A stretch of DNA of 64,000 nt from Halosimplex aquaticum (GTDB lineage: Archaea; Halobacteriota; Halobacteria; Halobacteriales; Haloarculaceae), in contig NZ_CP118158.1 in assembly GCF_028747785.1 (NCBI RefSeq), positions 248,001-312,000 on the forward strand. The letters are read 5' to 3'. The notes beneath the pieces are model-generated. The model was given only the letters and a program-made list of their open reading frames with translations. It did no database searches and was not told the origin of the DNA. Both the position numbers and the translations under genes were made by a program. Below, one piece after another: positions 19,013 through 27,203 of this stretch (its first letter is position 1; every line of letters begins with the position of its first letter).

Positions 19013-19467
19013 CTGGACCCACCCGCCACGACGGACGTGAGCAGGAACTGCAGGATGGTCGTCCCGAGCGGCGCCACGATGACGCCCCAGACGACTCCCT
19101 GCGCACGTATCGACTTCAACTCCTTCTTGGTATCCGCCCGTCTGAACAGCGGGAGCGCCACCGTCGCACCGAGTGCGACGACACCACCCACGAGCGGGCC
19201 GCCGAACTGAATGAGCGTAAAGAGGTTCTTGATCGTCGTGGCCATGTCCGTCTCACAGAACGATTCGCCGACGGACTGCGCGCTCGCCGGTTCCACGGCG
19301 AACAGGGCCAGCGCGACCGTTAGGACCCCGAGTTTCGGAACAGACCCCCATAGGGTTCGAAGTGCTTTGTGAATCGATTCCCCCGCGTCGTCGATATCAC
19401 TAGCAGGGCGCATGGTTTCCAGTGTCGCCACTTGCCGCACCCACGTTCCCCCCGGAACGATGGCCAC
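19000..19467 (-). CDS. VirB2/TrbC-like small membrane protein
   Basis: 155 residues. After a polar N-terminus there is a signal-type helix (LGVLTVALALFAVEPASAQS), then two TM helices (LFTLIQFGGPLVGGVVALGA and GVIVAPLGTTILQFLLTSVV) separated by a short basic loop, the three-helix precursor layout of VirB2/TrbC pilins. An alternative start at 19413 gives a shorter leader. A TATA-like stretch (GGTATATG on the minus strand near 19500-19508) lies about 37 bases upstream of the longer start, which I use. It is the first gene of the conjugation operon. Confidence 0.65.
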   Translation of the reverse strand: MAIVPGGTWVRQVATLETMRPASDIDDAGESIHKALRTLWGSVPKLGVLTVALALFAVEPASAQSVGESFCETDMATTIKNLFTLIQFGGPLVGGVVALGATVALPLFRRADTKKELKSIRAQGVVWGVIVAPLGTTILQFLLTSVVAGGSSCSF

Positions 19468-19745
19468 GACCAGTGTCTATTGGCTGGTTGAAACCCCTCG
19501 TTACATATACCTTCCTCTTGGTTGTTATTTTGTTGCGATAATGGTTAACATCCGGGCCGATCTACGTGCAGAACGACGGGGATCTATTGGCTCGTAAATA
19601 CTAGAAAAGGACGACGAGAGGCGATCATACGGCGAGTGGAACGGTATCCGAACAACCACTCTGTTCGGGCTTATTCTGGAGAATACCGCGCTAAGCAACG
19701 GCGATTCAAACGGTTCACTCTACCAGACGGTGATACGGGTGAGCG

Positions 19746-19937
19746 CTATGGCTCTACACCCTGGGCACGCCGCTGGGCTTCGCATTGTCCGCAATAGGCG
19801 TCTTTCAGTTCCTTCGGATCATCTACCTCCTTCGTTTGAGAGATCTCGTCGTCTTTCTGATACTGCCAAGAGTGTCCACAAAACTCGTCGTCTAAAGCGT
19901 GCCAGTCGTGATCTGAGCTTTTTCGTCCTACTCTCAT
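19746..19937 (-). CDS. Small zinc-finger-like protein
   Basis: 63 residues, MRVGRKSSDHDW onward. It shows FCGHSWQYQ and YCGQCEAQRR, four Cys/His in a C-x-H...C-x2-C arrangement that could bind one zinc. The coding stretch lies in otherwise empty DNA between the conjugation operon and the SWIM gene. Function unknown; small zinc proteins of this kind are common on haloarchaeal replicons. Confidence 0.6.
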   Translation of the reverse strand: MRVGRKSSDHDWHALDDEFCGHSWQYQKDDEISQTKEVDDPKELKDAYCGQCEAQRRAQGVEP

Positions 19938-20136
19938 TATCTACAAATCTCGTTACTGTCATTGGCGAGCATGTGTTTTCACTCTTGGGAAGGAATGGCC
20001 GGTCTTGGTGAGCATCGAAAGCAGTAGAGGTAGTTACTCGGACGATTGCGAGACACGATTTGGAACTATCGGGATCAGCGGCGATCAGCGCTCGCTTCTT
20101 CGCGATATCCGTCTTTGGCTCCAGGCTAGCGGACAG

Positions 20137-20592
20137 CTAGTCGGGCAGTTCTTTACGGCCGAACAGAACGCACTCCCAGCACGGGAACTCGCCAATGCAT
20201 TCGTCGCAGTCCTCGCCCGACTCATCTGAATCATCTGTTCCACCGCGTCGGTCCGTCACTTCCTCGAAGTCCGACAGCGTCGTGGATGATTCGACCCGTC
20301 CGCCGTCCGCCACGATGGGTTGACTGGCCGGCGCCATCGCATCGAGAAGTGGCCGCCGAATCGCGACGGCGACGCGGTGTTTGCACGCACTCTCGTAGTG
20401 TTCGTCGGCCGGACACTCACACTCGGTCGGAAGCCCACCCTCGATGGCCACGAGGTACTCGTGTTCGCTCGGGTCGGGATGGCTGCAGTTCCGGACGAGG
20501 ATGCCCTCGGTCGTGAGGACGAACTCGAAGGCTTCGTACTGAGCGCGCTTGGCGGCTCGGGTCGGAAAGTCGAGTTGTTCGAGCGGGTGCAT
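20137..20592 (-). CDS. SWIM zinc-finger protein
   Basis: 151 residues. Around residues 55-75 it has the SWIM pattern C-x-C-x(n)-C-x-H (CECPADEHYESACKHRVAVA), preceded by the usual beta strands. The C-terminal third is acidic with a second Cys cluster (DCDECIGEFPCWEC). SWIM proteins bind DNA or proteins; plasmid-borne haloarchaeal versions have no assigned role. A conserved-loop hairpin (20618-20638) lies 26 bases upstream of the start. Confidence 0.82.
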   Translation of the reverse strand: MHPLEQLDFPTRAAKRAQYEAFEFVLTTEGILVRNCSHPDPSEHEYLVAIEGGLPTECECPADEHYESACKHRVAVAIRRPLLDAMAPASQPIVADGGRVESSTTLSDFEEVTDRRGGTDDSDESGEDCDECIGEFPCWECVLFGRKELPD

Positions 20593-20617
20593 GGGTCTCC
20601 GGAGCGCCCGGACACGA

Positions 20618-20638
20618 GCGCCCCGCCCCTCAGGGCGC
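20618..20638 (-). repeat. Conserved-loop hairpin A, upstream of the SWIM gene
   Basis: On the minus strand the arms GCGCCC and GGGCGC enclose the loop TGAGGGGCG. It shares arm composition and the GAGGGG loop core with the hairpins before the TFB, both DUF6735 genes and the ArdC-like gene, and with the one at 45363-45385. Confidence 0.6.
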
Positions 20639-20664
20639 GGATAGAATGGTCGCCTGCTGCGCGC

Positions 20665-20820
20665 CTACGTGATCTCGTACGTCGCGATGGCCGACCGGCC
20701 ACAGGCTGGACACGAACTCGTCGACGAGTCCACCGATTTCCCACAGTGGCGGCACTCGTGAACGCGCTCGACGGTCGGATCGAGGCCGGGGACCCATCCA
20801 CGGAACCAGACGAATCTCAT
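20665..20820 (-). CDS. Rubrerythrin-like zinc-ribbon microprotein (DUF7129-like)
   Basis: 51 residues starting MRFVWFRGWVPGLDP. The C-terminal half is a zinc ribbon, ECRHCGKSVD then CPACGRSAIATYEIT, the pattern of the small haloarchaeal rubrerythrin-like domain proteins. The start codon overlaps the stop of the TFB gene (ATGA at 20817-20820), so the two are translationally coupled. Function unknown. Confidence 0.72.
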   Translation of the reverse strand: MRFVWFRGWVPGLDPTVERVHECRHCGKSVDSSTSSCPACGRSAIATYEIT

Positions 20821-21758
20821 CGGTCCCACGCCTCCCGTTCGGCTTCGATCGTGTCGCGATGGTCGCGGACCGTCGCCGGGCTCACGTCGGCAGCAGCGGC
20901 GAGGTCGAGCTGTGTGAAGTCCTCGCCATGGTCGCGGCAGGCAACCGCGAGACACGCCGCTGCGAAGCCCGCTGGATGGACGCCGATGCTTTCCTGGGCA
21001 CGCCAGGCGCGCTCGGCGAGTGCGCGAGCGTGACACTCGGTGTCCGTGGGAACGTCCATCGCCGAGGCGAGGCTGGGGATGAACTCTCGCGGTCGCTGTG
21101 GTGGTGCAGGAAGGCCGAGTTCGTCGTTCAGTACGTCGTAGGCGTTGGTGACGCGCTCGCGGTCGACCTGCGCGACCGACGCAACTTCGCCGAGAGTTCG
21201 GGTGGCGTTGGTACAGCGACAGACCGCGTAGATGGCGCCCGCTGCGAACGCCTCTATCGACCGTCCGTGGAGCAAGTCTTTGTTCTGCGCCGACCGGAAC
21301 AGGGCACTGGCTTGCTCGCGGTCGTCCTGGTCGAGGGCAAGCGCGCCGGTCATTCGCGCGATTTCCGTGCAGCCGTGGGCGAGATTTCGTTCGGCTTTCG
21401 ACCGCCACTTCGCGCGGGTGTGCTCGCGGCGTAGTCGACCCAGCTGCCGTCGCTTCTTCCCCGGAAGTTCGTTGCCCTGTCCGTCGATCTTGCTCCCAAT
21501 CTCCGTGGAGAGGCCGCGATCGTGACGGGCTTCGGTAATCGGCGCGCCCGTCCGTTTCCGGTTCGTCTCGTCCTCGTCGAAGATACGCGGTCCTCGTCGG
21601 TCGAGTCGACACGCCTCGACGACGAGTCCGCATTTTGTACAGCGGGTTTCGCCGCCGTCCGTGGCGAGTCGCCCGTCGCACTCAGGACACTCCTCGGCAG
21701 GGATCGTTCGACCACTCTGTTCGTCGAAGTCACTCTCGTAGGGTTCTGTCGTCGCCAT
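20817..21758 (-). CDS. tfb: Transcription initiation factor IIB paralogue
   Basis: 313 residues. The N-terminal zinc ribbon uses Cys24, Cys27, Cys40 and Cys43 (ECPECDGR, then TRCTKCGLVVE), followed by the B-reader region (LDRRGPRIFDEDETNRKRTG) and two cyclin-like repeats (about 120-210 and 220-305). Haloarchaea carry many TFBs, and plasmid-borne ones may redirect RNA polymerase to particular promoters. The gene ends in an ATGA overlap with a zinc-ribbon microprotein and is preceded by a conserved-loop hairpin. Confidence 0.9.
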   Translation of the reverse strand: MATTEPYESDFDEQSGRTIPAEECPECDGRLATDGGETRCTKCGLVVEACRLDRRGPRIFDEDETNRKRTGAPITEARHDRGLSTEIGSKIDGQGNELPGKKRRQLGRLRREHTRAKWRSKAERNLAHGCTEIARMTGALALDQDDREQASALFRSAQNKDLLHGRSIEAFAAGAIYAVCRCTNATRTLGEVASVAQVDRERVTNAYDVLNDELGLPAPPQRPREFIPSLASAMDVPTDTECHARALAERAWRAQESIGVHPAGFAAACLAVACRDHGEDFTQLDLAAAADVSPATVRDHRDTIEAEREAWDR

Positions 21759-21787
21759 CGAAGGTCAGCGCGAGGCCTCGTTTGTTG

Positions 21788-21810
21788 CCCCCCGCACCCC
21801 TCTCGGGGGG
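21788..21810 (-). repeat. Conserved-loop hairpin B, upstream of the TFB gene
   Basis: On the minus strand CCCCCC and GGGGGG arms enclose a loop containing GAGAGGGGTGC. It lies 30 bases upstream of the TFB start, preceded by a T-rich stretch. Its loop matches hairpins C-F more than chance would suggest. Confidence 0.6.
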
Positions 21811-21860
21811 AGACAAAATCACACGACGGCGCACACCGGGTTCCGAACGAATCGGACGCG

Positions 21861-22496
21861 CTACTCGACAAATTGCGGTCTACGGACGATGAGTTCTTCC
21901 TGATCTTCGGCCCACTCGTCGAGTTTCGTCTCCAGATAGTCGATGGCGTCTGAATGAGTGAACACACCGCGGTCGATCAGGTCGCCGGCGACGTCTTTGA
22001 GCGCCCGGAACTCCCCCTGTGCGAAGCCGTCGCCGACTGGTTCGCCGTCGTACCAGCGCACAGTACGGAGCGCACCGTTGCCGACCGTGGGCGCATCCTC
22101 GACGGCCTTGCAATCGAACTGTAGGCCGAACCAGTGGGTCCGATATGCGGTAACTCGGAAATCGGTGTCGACGACGTAGCACGCTTCGTGATGCAGGTAG
22201 TCCAGATATTCAGTGATGATCTCATCGAGGGTGAGCCGGATCGCCCACGGTTCGATATCGATCTGTCTCGACGGGATGTCGTGAGTGTCGAGAACGCGAT
22301 CGACAGTGCTATTGGTCGTCGCTTCACGAAGTCGCCGGTAGACGGTTCTGAGTGTCTCCTCCGGGTCGTCGCCACCGAACGGCGTCTCAGGGGTGATGGC
22401 TGGTTTGAGTCTGAGGTGCTGGGCGCCCCAGTGTGAATAGTGCAGGTTGTAGGTACTGTCCGGTCGTTCGTAGGCGATGAGTGCGCGATGTCCCAT
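21861..22496 (-). CDS. DUF6735 family protein, paralogue 1
   Basis: 211 residues from MGHRALIAYERPDSTYNLHY. Upstream in-frame sequence belongs to the hairpin leader. The N-terminal YERPDSTYNLHYSHWGAQ strand pattern and DGEPVGDGFAQGEF near residue 160 are shared with the paralogue at 23453-24088. The family is restricted to haloarchaea as far as I know and has no assigned function. The two copies flank a VapBC-type pair and each is preceded by a conserved-loop hairpin. Confidence 0.78.
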   Translation of the reverse strand: MGHRALIAYERPDSTYNLHYSHWGAQHLRLKPAITPETPFGGDDPEETLRTVYRRLREATTNSTVDRVLDTHDIPSRQIDIEPWAIRLTLDEIITEYLDYLHHEACYVVDTDFRVTAYRTHWFGLQFDCKAVEDAPTVGNGALRTVRWYDGEPVGDGFAQGEFRALKDVAGDLIDRGVFTHSDAIDYLETKLDEWAEDQEELIVRRPQFVE

Positions 22497-22520
22497 TGGT
22501 ACTCTGCGAGGGGCCTGGTT

Positions 22521-22541
22521 CCCCCGCACCTCTCTCGGGGG
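22521..22541 (-). repeat. Conserved-loop hairpin C, upstream of DUF6735 paralogue 1
   Basis: Minus strand: CCCCCG and CGGGGG arms around the loop AGAGAGGTG, 25 bases before the start codon. A short T-rich stretch precedes it, as in the other members of the set. Confidence 0.6.
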
Positions 22542-22688
22542 CGACAAACGAACCGTGCCGTCGCACACCGGATTTCGAGTGAATCGGTTTACCCGGTTCC
22601 CATGCTGTGAGGGTCTCGGTCGATCAGGTTGGTATCGACGCTACACACGACAGTCATCGAGCGTGACCCGGAGCCACTGGTCGGAAAC

Positions 22689-23090
22689 TTACCGAATGAT
22701 GTCGATGTCGAGCAGCTGTTGGACGGGCTGGTTCGCGAAGTCACCCTTGTCCACGGTGACGAACGTCGCTCCAAGGTCCTTGGCGTGGGACGCGATCAGG
22801 AGATCTCGCATCGGGAGTGACGTCTCCTGTGTCTGGAGTTTCGCCTCGACGCTCGCCGCTGAGAGGCCCGCGCTCTGGGTGAACGGTTCGACGCCGTCCA
22901 AGACTCGGTCCAGCCACGCGTGGACTTCGCGGGAGTTGTCCCGCCGCTTCGCGGGCCGGAAGAACTCGAATAGGACGAACGACGAGGTGACGAACTGCTC
23001 GTCCGCGTGGTCCTGCAGGTACGGAACGACCTCGTCGCTCGCTTCCGGGTTCCCCCACTTGGCGAGGACGTTCGTATCCAAGAGCCTCAT
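22689..23090 (-). CDS. vapC: PIN-domain toxin, VapC-like
   Basis: 133 residues. The PIN fold signature begins MRLLDTNVLAKW with Asp5 as first acidic ligand; further acidic positions are in LFEFFRP (Glu near 42), PMRDLLIASHAKDLG (Asp near 95) and TVDKGDF (near 113-117). VapC toxins are magnesium-dependent RNases, often cutting tRNA. Its start overlaps the stop of the antitoxin gene (ATGA at 23087-23090), the usual antitoxin-first arrangement. Confidence 0.87.
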   Translation of the reverse strand: MRLLDTNVLAKWGNPEASDEVVPYLQDHADEQFVTSSFVLFEFFRPAKRRDNSREVHAWLDRVLDGVEPFTQSAGLSAASVEAKLQTQETSLPMRDLLIASHAKDLGATFVTVDKGDFANQPVQQLLDIDIIR

Positions 23091-23320
23091 TCGTCGGTAC
23101 CCGACTCCACGTCGAGTGAGTCGCGCACCTCGGCCGAGGAATCCTCAACCATCTCGGCGAACTCGGTACCGAGCCCGCCCGCGAGTTCGGCGATCTGTGC
23201 TTCGGTACTCGGCGAATCGGTTAGTCGAAGGACGACATCGCTGAAACTTTCGCCCTCCTGCTTGGCTTCCTTGAGCCGTTCGTACGCTTCGTCCTTGAGT
23301 GAGATCGTCGTCGTCCCCAT
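23087..23320 (-). CDS. vapB: VapB-like antitoxin
   Basis: 77 residues starting MGTTTISLKDEAYERLKEAK, matching the archaeal VapB (DUF217-type) N-terminus with SFSDVVLRLTD as the next helix; the acidic C-terminal half would wrap the toxin. I chose the Met at 23320 rather than upstream ones because family similarity starts there and an inverted repeat sits immediately before it. It is coupled to VapC by overlap. Confidence 0.85.
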   Translation of the reverse strand: MGTTTISLKDEAYERLKEAKQEGESFSDVVLRLTDSPSTEAQIAELAGGLGTEFAEMVEDSSAEVRDSLDVESGTDE

Positions 23321-23323
23321 GTA

Positions 23324-23341
23324 TGCATGTACGTGCATGCA
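23324..23341. promoter_or_regulatory. Inverted-repeat operator candidate of the VapBC pair
   Basis: A perfect TGCATG-N6-CATGCA repeat lies 4-21 bases before the antitoxin start, where a leaderless transcript would begin. VapB proteins usually repress their own promoter through such repeats. A similar TGCA-based palindrome precedes the second antitoxin at 50526-50542. Confidence 0.55.
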
Positions 23342-23452
23342 CCGTCTATGTCTTTCGGCGAACTGTCCCGTCGAAGGGCTCAAACAATGGGTCTGTTCGA
23401 ATGGAGGCCCACACGGCTCTAGTGGCGGGTGAGCCGCTGAGACTCTCCTGCG

Positions 23453-24088
23453 TTACCGATTCAGATGTGGATGTCGAACAATCAGTGCCTGTGTCTCAGT
23501 GGTCCACTCGTCGAGTTTCCGGGCCATGTACACGATCGCTTCGAGGTGGGTGAAGACGCCGCGATCGAGCATGTCGCCGACCGTCGCCTTGAGCCCGTGG
23601 AACTCGCCCTGCGCGAAGCCGTCACCGACCGGCTCGCCCTCGTGCCACCGGACGGTTCGAAGGGCACCGTGGCCGACTGCAGGTGAGTCATCGATCGTCT
23701 CGCAGTCGTGTTGCAGGCCAAACCAGTGGGTGCGGTAGGCGGTCACCCGGTAGTTGCTGTCGACGACGTAGCACGCGTCGTAGTACTGATAGTCCAGCAG
23801 GTCGGTGACGATCTCGTCAAGCGTCCAGTCGAGCCCGCGCGGTTCGATGTCGATTTGTGGCGACGGGCAGTCGTGTCGTTCGAGGATGCAACCGGCTTCT
23901 CCGTGCGAGTCCGATTCGAGGAGTTGATCGTGAACCGTCCGGAGCGTCTCCGACGGGTTGTCGCTCCCGAACGGCGTCTCCTCGGTGATGGCTCGTTTGA
24001 GACGGAGGTTCTGGCCGCCCATGTGCGAGTAGTGCAGGTTGTACGTACTATCCGGTCGTTCGTAGGCGATGAATGCGCGATGTGCCAT
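23453..24088 (-). CDS. DUF6735 family protein, paralogue 2
   Basis: 211 residues, MAHRAFIAYERPDSTYNLHY onward, the same length as paralogue 1 and clearly similar throughout (VVDSNYRVTAYRTHWFGLQ versus VVDTDFRVTAYRTHWFGLQ). The two have diverged by roughly a third by eye, so this is an old duplication. The 362 bases between the genes on the toxin side and the shared hairpin leader suggest duplication of gene plus leader. Function unknown. Confidence 0.78.
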   Translation of the reverse strand: MAHRAFIAYERPDSTYNLHYSHMGGQNLRLKRAITEETPFGSDNPSETLRTVHDQLLESDSHGEAGCILERHDCPSPQIDIEPRGLDWTLDEIVTDLLDYQYYDACYVVDSNYRVTAYRTHWFGLQHDCETIDDSPAVGHGALRTVRWHEGEPVGDGFAQGEFHGLKATVGDMLDRGVFTHLEAIVYMARKLDEWTTETQALIVRHPHLNR

Positions 24089-24110
24089 TAGTACTCCGCG
24101 GGAGTTCGGG

Positions 24111-24134
24111 CGCCCGCACCGCTCTCGGGGGGCG
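24111..24134 (-). repeat. Conserved-loop hairpin D, upstream of DUF6735 paralogue 2
   Basis: Minus strand: CGCCC and GGGCG arms enclosing a loop with GAGAGCGGTGC, 23 bases before the start. Preceded by TTTTATCG, similar to the T-rich lead of the other copies. Confidence 0.58.
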
Positions 24135-24249
24135 ATAAAATTCCACGTAGCAACACCAGGAAGTCCATGAATTCCCGCTCTCGAAGCAGCACTCCCGGCG
24201 AGGTCACGAGGGGAGGTCCGTACAACGAGTACAGGCTGTTCGAGTGGCG

Positions 24250-24402
24250 CTACGACTCTTCGAGATAAGCCGGCCGCTCAGCGTAGTCGATTGGATCTGC
24301 AACACCTGCCCGCTGGAATGCCTGCAGACGGAACGCACATGCGTCGCAGGTTCCACACGCTGGCGCTTCATCCCACCCGTGAACGGGTAGGCTTTCGCCT
24401 CG
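24250..24402 (-). pseudogene. C-terminal remnant of queC (7-cyano-7-deazaguanine synthase)
   Basis: On the minus strand an open stretch ends at TAG (24250-24252) and encodes the C-terminal QueC zinc region: [16 protein letters not shown], then [13 protein letters not shown]. QueC proteins end with a four-Cys zinc motif and this RLxAFxxAGxxDPIxY pattern; three of the Cys are seen here. An in-frame stop (24403-24405) lies directly upstream and the rest of the gene is absent. QueC makes preQ0 for archaeosine, so this is a stray piece of a housekeeping gene. Confidence 0.75.
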
Positions 24403-24532
24403 CTATCGCTGTAACGCGAATACTAATTCGGAGGCGATATCAACGATTTCATCGGAGAAACTGGCACCAGATGCTGATTAATCCACGACCGCCGGGTAGT
24501 GATTTTTCACTTAGGCGACCGTCGGCCCACTC

Positions 24533-25168
24533 GTGGAGACCCATCGAATCCCACCGAAGAGTGGGAGTGCGTTCGCGGTCGACGCCGGGGAGACGTTCAA
24601 GGTCATCACGCCGGAATCGCGCCAGGTCGCCGACCTCGTGGCGTTCGTCCGCAACGACCCCACGGAGGCGTTTGCCCAGTCGTACACCCGCGACTGCAAC
24701 GGCAAACTCCGCATCTCGACCGGAGACGCACTCTACACGACGGCGGGCGAGAAGTTGCTTACCATCACCGAAGACGACTGCGGCGTCCACGACATCATGT
24801 TCGGTCCCTGCACCGGTTGGATGCTCACTGACCGCCCGACCGGCGAGGGGTATCAGAACGAACCCGGCGGCTGTCGGGAGAACCTCGCGTTGGCGCTCGA
24901 CGCTTTCGGCCTCGACACGTCGGTGCCCGATACGATGAATCTCTTCCAACACTCGACGGTCACCGACCAGGTGTATTTCGACGTGCGTGAGAGTCCCGCC
25001 GAGGCTGGCGACGCAGTGACGTTCCGAGCAGAGCGGGACGCGATAGTTGCGGTCTCGGCGTGTTCGGCGAAGGGTGCCGCCAGCGGAACCACGCTCACGC
25101 CCATCAATCTGCGAACCCCCGACGGAACCACGGTCGACCTCGCTTCCGTCCACGACGATCGGCCGTAA
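24533..25168 (+). CDS. DUF1989 (urea carboxylase-associated) family protein
   Basis: 211 residues with a GTG start. The family pattern is visible: FKVITPESRQVADLVAFVRN, then SYTRDCNGKLRISTGDALYT, and HDIMFGPCTGWM and GCRENLALAL with conserved Cys/His that may bind metal. DUF1989 proteins are linked to urea carboxylase/urea amidolyase pathways and to aminomethyltransferase-like functions. It opens a plus-strand group with a YqcI/YcgG protein and an asparaginase, suggesting amide or urea nitrogen use. Confidence 0.82.
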   Translation: METHRIPPKSGSAFAVDAGETFKVITPESRQVADLVAFVRNDPTEAFAQSYTRDCNGKLRISTGDALYTTAGEKLLTITEDDCGVHDIMFGPCTGWMLTDRPTGEGYQNEPGGCRENLALALDAFGLDTSVPDTMNLFQHSTVTDQVYFDVRESPAEAGDAVTFRAERDAIVAVSACSAKGAASGTTLTPINLRTPDGTTVDLASVHDDRP

Positions 25169-25233
25169 CCATCGCCCTCACAGCCCGGTGCGACGGGCAG
25201 CGAGTTTAATTCACTCGCGGCTCTAGTAGGGTC

Positions 25234-25974
25234 GTGAGTGGTCTCCAGACGAGATCCCAGATCGAGTCCGCCATCGACGACGGACTCGTGGAGTGGAAGA
25301 CCCGACGGTACGGCGCGTTTCACGAGACGATGACCGACAAGGAGTTGCCGTTTCCCTGCCACTTCGCTGTCGACGCCCACCAAGACGGCGACCTCCGATA
25401 CATGTTCGCGCCCGCTGCAAGCACGGAGGCGGGGAAGGAGACGGTCGCCGACGGACTCGCGGACTACTTCGACGAAGCGCCGGCCATCGCCGACATCACT
25501 GCACTGGCTATCTTCTTCGAACCGCAGGATGAAACGCGCTCGGTCGCGGAGTACCGAGACGATGTGTGGGACCTTCTCGCGTACCTCCACCGTCACGACC
25601 CGGAGCCGTGGCCCGAAGACGTACCGAGCGACCCCGCCGACACCGGATGGGAGTTCTGTTACGCTGGCGAATCGATGTTCGTGGTGGCCCGCGCGCCGGC
25701 CTACGAACGGCGTCACAGCAGGCACACGCCCCACGGTCTCGAACTCACGGTGCAGCCGAGGTGGGTGTTCGACGGACTCGAGGGCGACACCGAGACGGGT
25801 CAACGAGCCCGCCGAATCATCCGCGAGCGACTGGCCGATTACGACGACGTTCCTCGACACCCGGACATCGGCGACTACGGCGACCCGGGCGTCCACGAGT
25901 GGGAGCAGTACGTGCTTCCGGACTCGAACGATGAGCGGTTCGACGAGTTTCCCATCGCTGACTGGACCGCTTGA
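25234..25974 (+). CDS. YqcI/YcgG family protein
   Basis: 246 residues with a GTG start 65 bases after the DUF1989 gene. The family-typical LPFPCHFAVDAHQDGDLRY near residues 38-56 and WEFCYAGESMFVVARAPAY near 138-156 are present. YqcI/YcgG proteins have a conserved Cys/His set and are of unknown biochemical role. Linkage with DUF1989 and asparaginase suggests a shared nitrogen-related pathway, but this is contextual only. Confidence 0.8.
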   Translation: MSGLQTRSQIESAIDDGLVEWKTRRYGAFHETMTDKELPFPCHFAVDAHQDGDLRYMFAPAASTEAGKETVADGLADYFDEAPAIADITALAIFFEPQDETRSVAEYRDDVWDLLAYLHRHDPEPWPEDVPSDPADTGWEFCYAGESMFVVARAPAYERRHSRHTPHGLELTVQPRWVFDGLEGDTETGQRARRIIRERLADYDDVPRHPDIGDYGDPGVHEWEQYVLPDSNDERFDEFPIADWTA

Positions 25975-26228
25975 CGTGAGCCGTGGCCCACCTCTCTTCG
26001 ATTGTGGATTCGGCGGTCACTTCAGTCTCCGAGTCCGGCACTCGCGGGTCCACCGACTTGGGGCCGGGTTTCGTACTCGGTGAGGATGAAATCTGACCGT
26101 GATTGGTTAGTCGATAATTCCCATGGCCGTTGTAACCGATTGCTGTCTGTTGCCTAAACGAAGGTTGTCGCGGGTGGCCGATCCCTCACCGGCAAAACGT
26201 TGACTCCCCTCCGGATGGGACTACCCGT

Positions 26229-27203
26229 ATGGAAATTGTCGTTCTCGGCACCGGCGGTACCATCGCGAGCACGCCTGGTGAGGGTGGCGCGACGCCAGCG
26301 AAATCGGGGGAAGAAATCGTTTCAGCCGTTCCGGAAGTCGAAGCGTACGCGAGCGTCACCGTCGAACAGGTCGCGCAAACGTTGAGCTTCGAGATGGACG
26401 CCGCGACGCTCGAATCCATTGCCGATCGTGTGGCAACCCTTGACGACGATCCCGACGTGGATGCGGTGGCGATCACGCACGGCACGGACACGCTCGAAGA
26501 GACCGCCTTCTATCTCGACGCTGCCGTCGCACCGGAGACGCCGGTGTTCCTGACCGGGGCACAGCGCCGACCGGACGAGCTGAGTCCCGACGGCCCCGCG
26601 AACCTTCGCACGGCGTTTCGGGCCGCACGCGAGTTCAGCGACCGTGACTGCGGCGGCGTCTTCGTCGCGTTCAACGAGGAAGTCCACGCGGCCCGCTACG
26701 TGACGAAGGCTCACACGTCGAAACTCGAGGCGTTCGAATCGCCCGGCGCTGGCTCCGTCGCCACCGTCGAACGCGACACGGTGCACGTCATCCGGAAGCC
26801 GAGGAGCGAGTCGCCGACGATACCCGCGAGGTCGCTCGCACCCGACGTATACGTGGTGCAGAGCGGATCCGCTGTCGGTGCTGACCTACTGGAGGCCGCG
26901 CTGGAACGAGACGCCGACGGCGTCGTCGTCGAGGGGACTGGTCTCGGGAACGTCACAGCGGGTCTCGGCGACACCGTCGCGAACGCTGCTGATCACGTGC
27001 CCGTCGTCGTCACCTCACGCTGTTTCGATGGGTCTGTCGTGCCGGTGTACGGCGGCGATGGCGGCGGAGAGACGCTGCACCGACACGGCGCTATCTTCGC
27101 ATCGAATCTGCCCGCTCACAAGGCACGCCTCGCGCTACTGCTGGCGCTGTCGGCGTACGACGACCGCGAGAAAATCCGAGAGGTATTCGCGGCGTTCCGT
27201 TAG
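26229..27203 (+). CDS. L-asparaginase (type I/II family)
   Basis: 324 residues. The N-terminal catalytic loop LGTGGTIAST holds the nucleophilic Thr near residue 12, and the second catalytic motif THGTDTLEETA is near residues 84-94. The middle matches the asparaginase fold (FLTGAQRRPDELSPDGPANL). It converts asparagine to aspartate and ammonia in the cytoplasm; no signal peptide is seen. Its 3' end overlaps the convergent deacetylase gene by four bases. Confidence 0.9.
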   Translation: MEIVVLGTGGTIASTPGEGGATPAKSGEEIVSAVPEVEAYASVTVEQVAQTLSFEMDAATLESIADRVATLDDDPDVDAVAITHGTDTLEETAFYLDAAVAPETPVFLTGAQRRPDELSPDGPANLRTAFRAAREFSDRDCGGVFVAFNEEVHAARYVTKAHTSKLEAFESPGAGSVATVERDTVHVIRKPRSESPTIPARSLAPDVYVVQSGSAVGADLLEAALERDADGVVVEGTGLGNVTAGLGDTVANAADHVPVVVTSRCFDGSVVPVYGGDGGGETLHRHGAIFASNLPAHKARLALLLALSAYDDREKIREVFAAFR

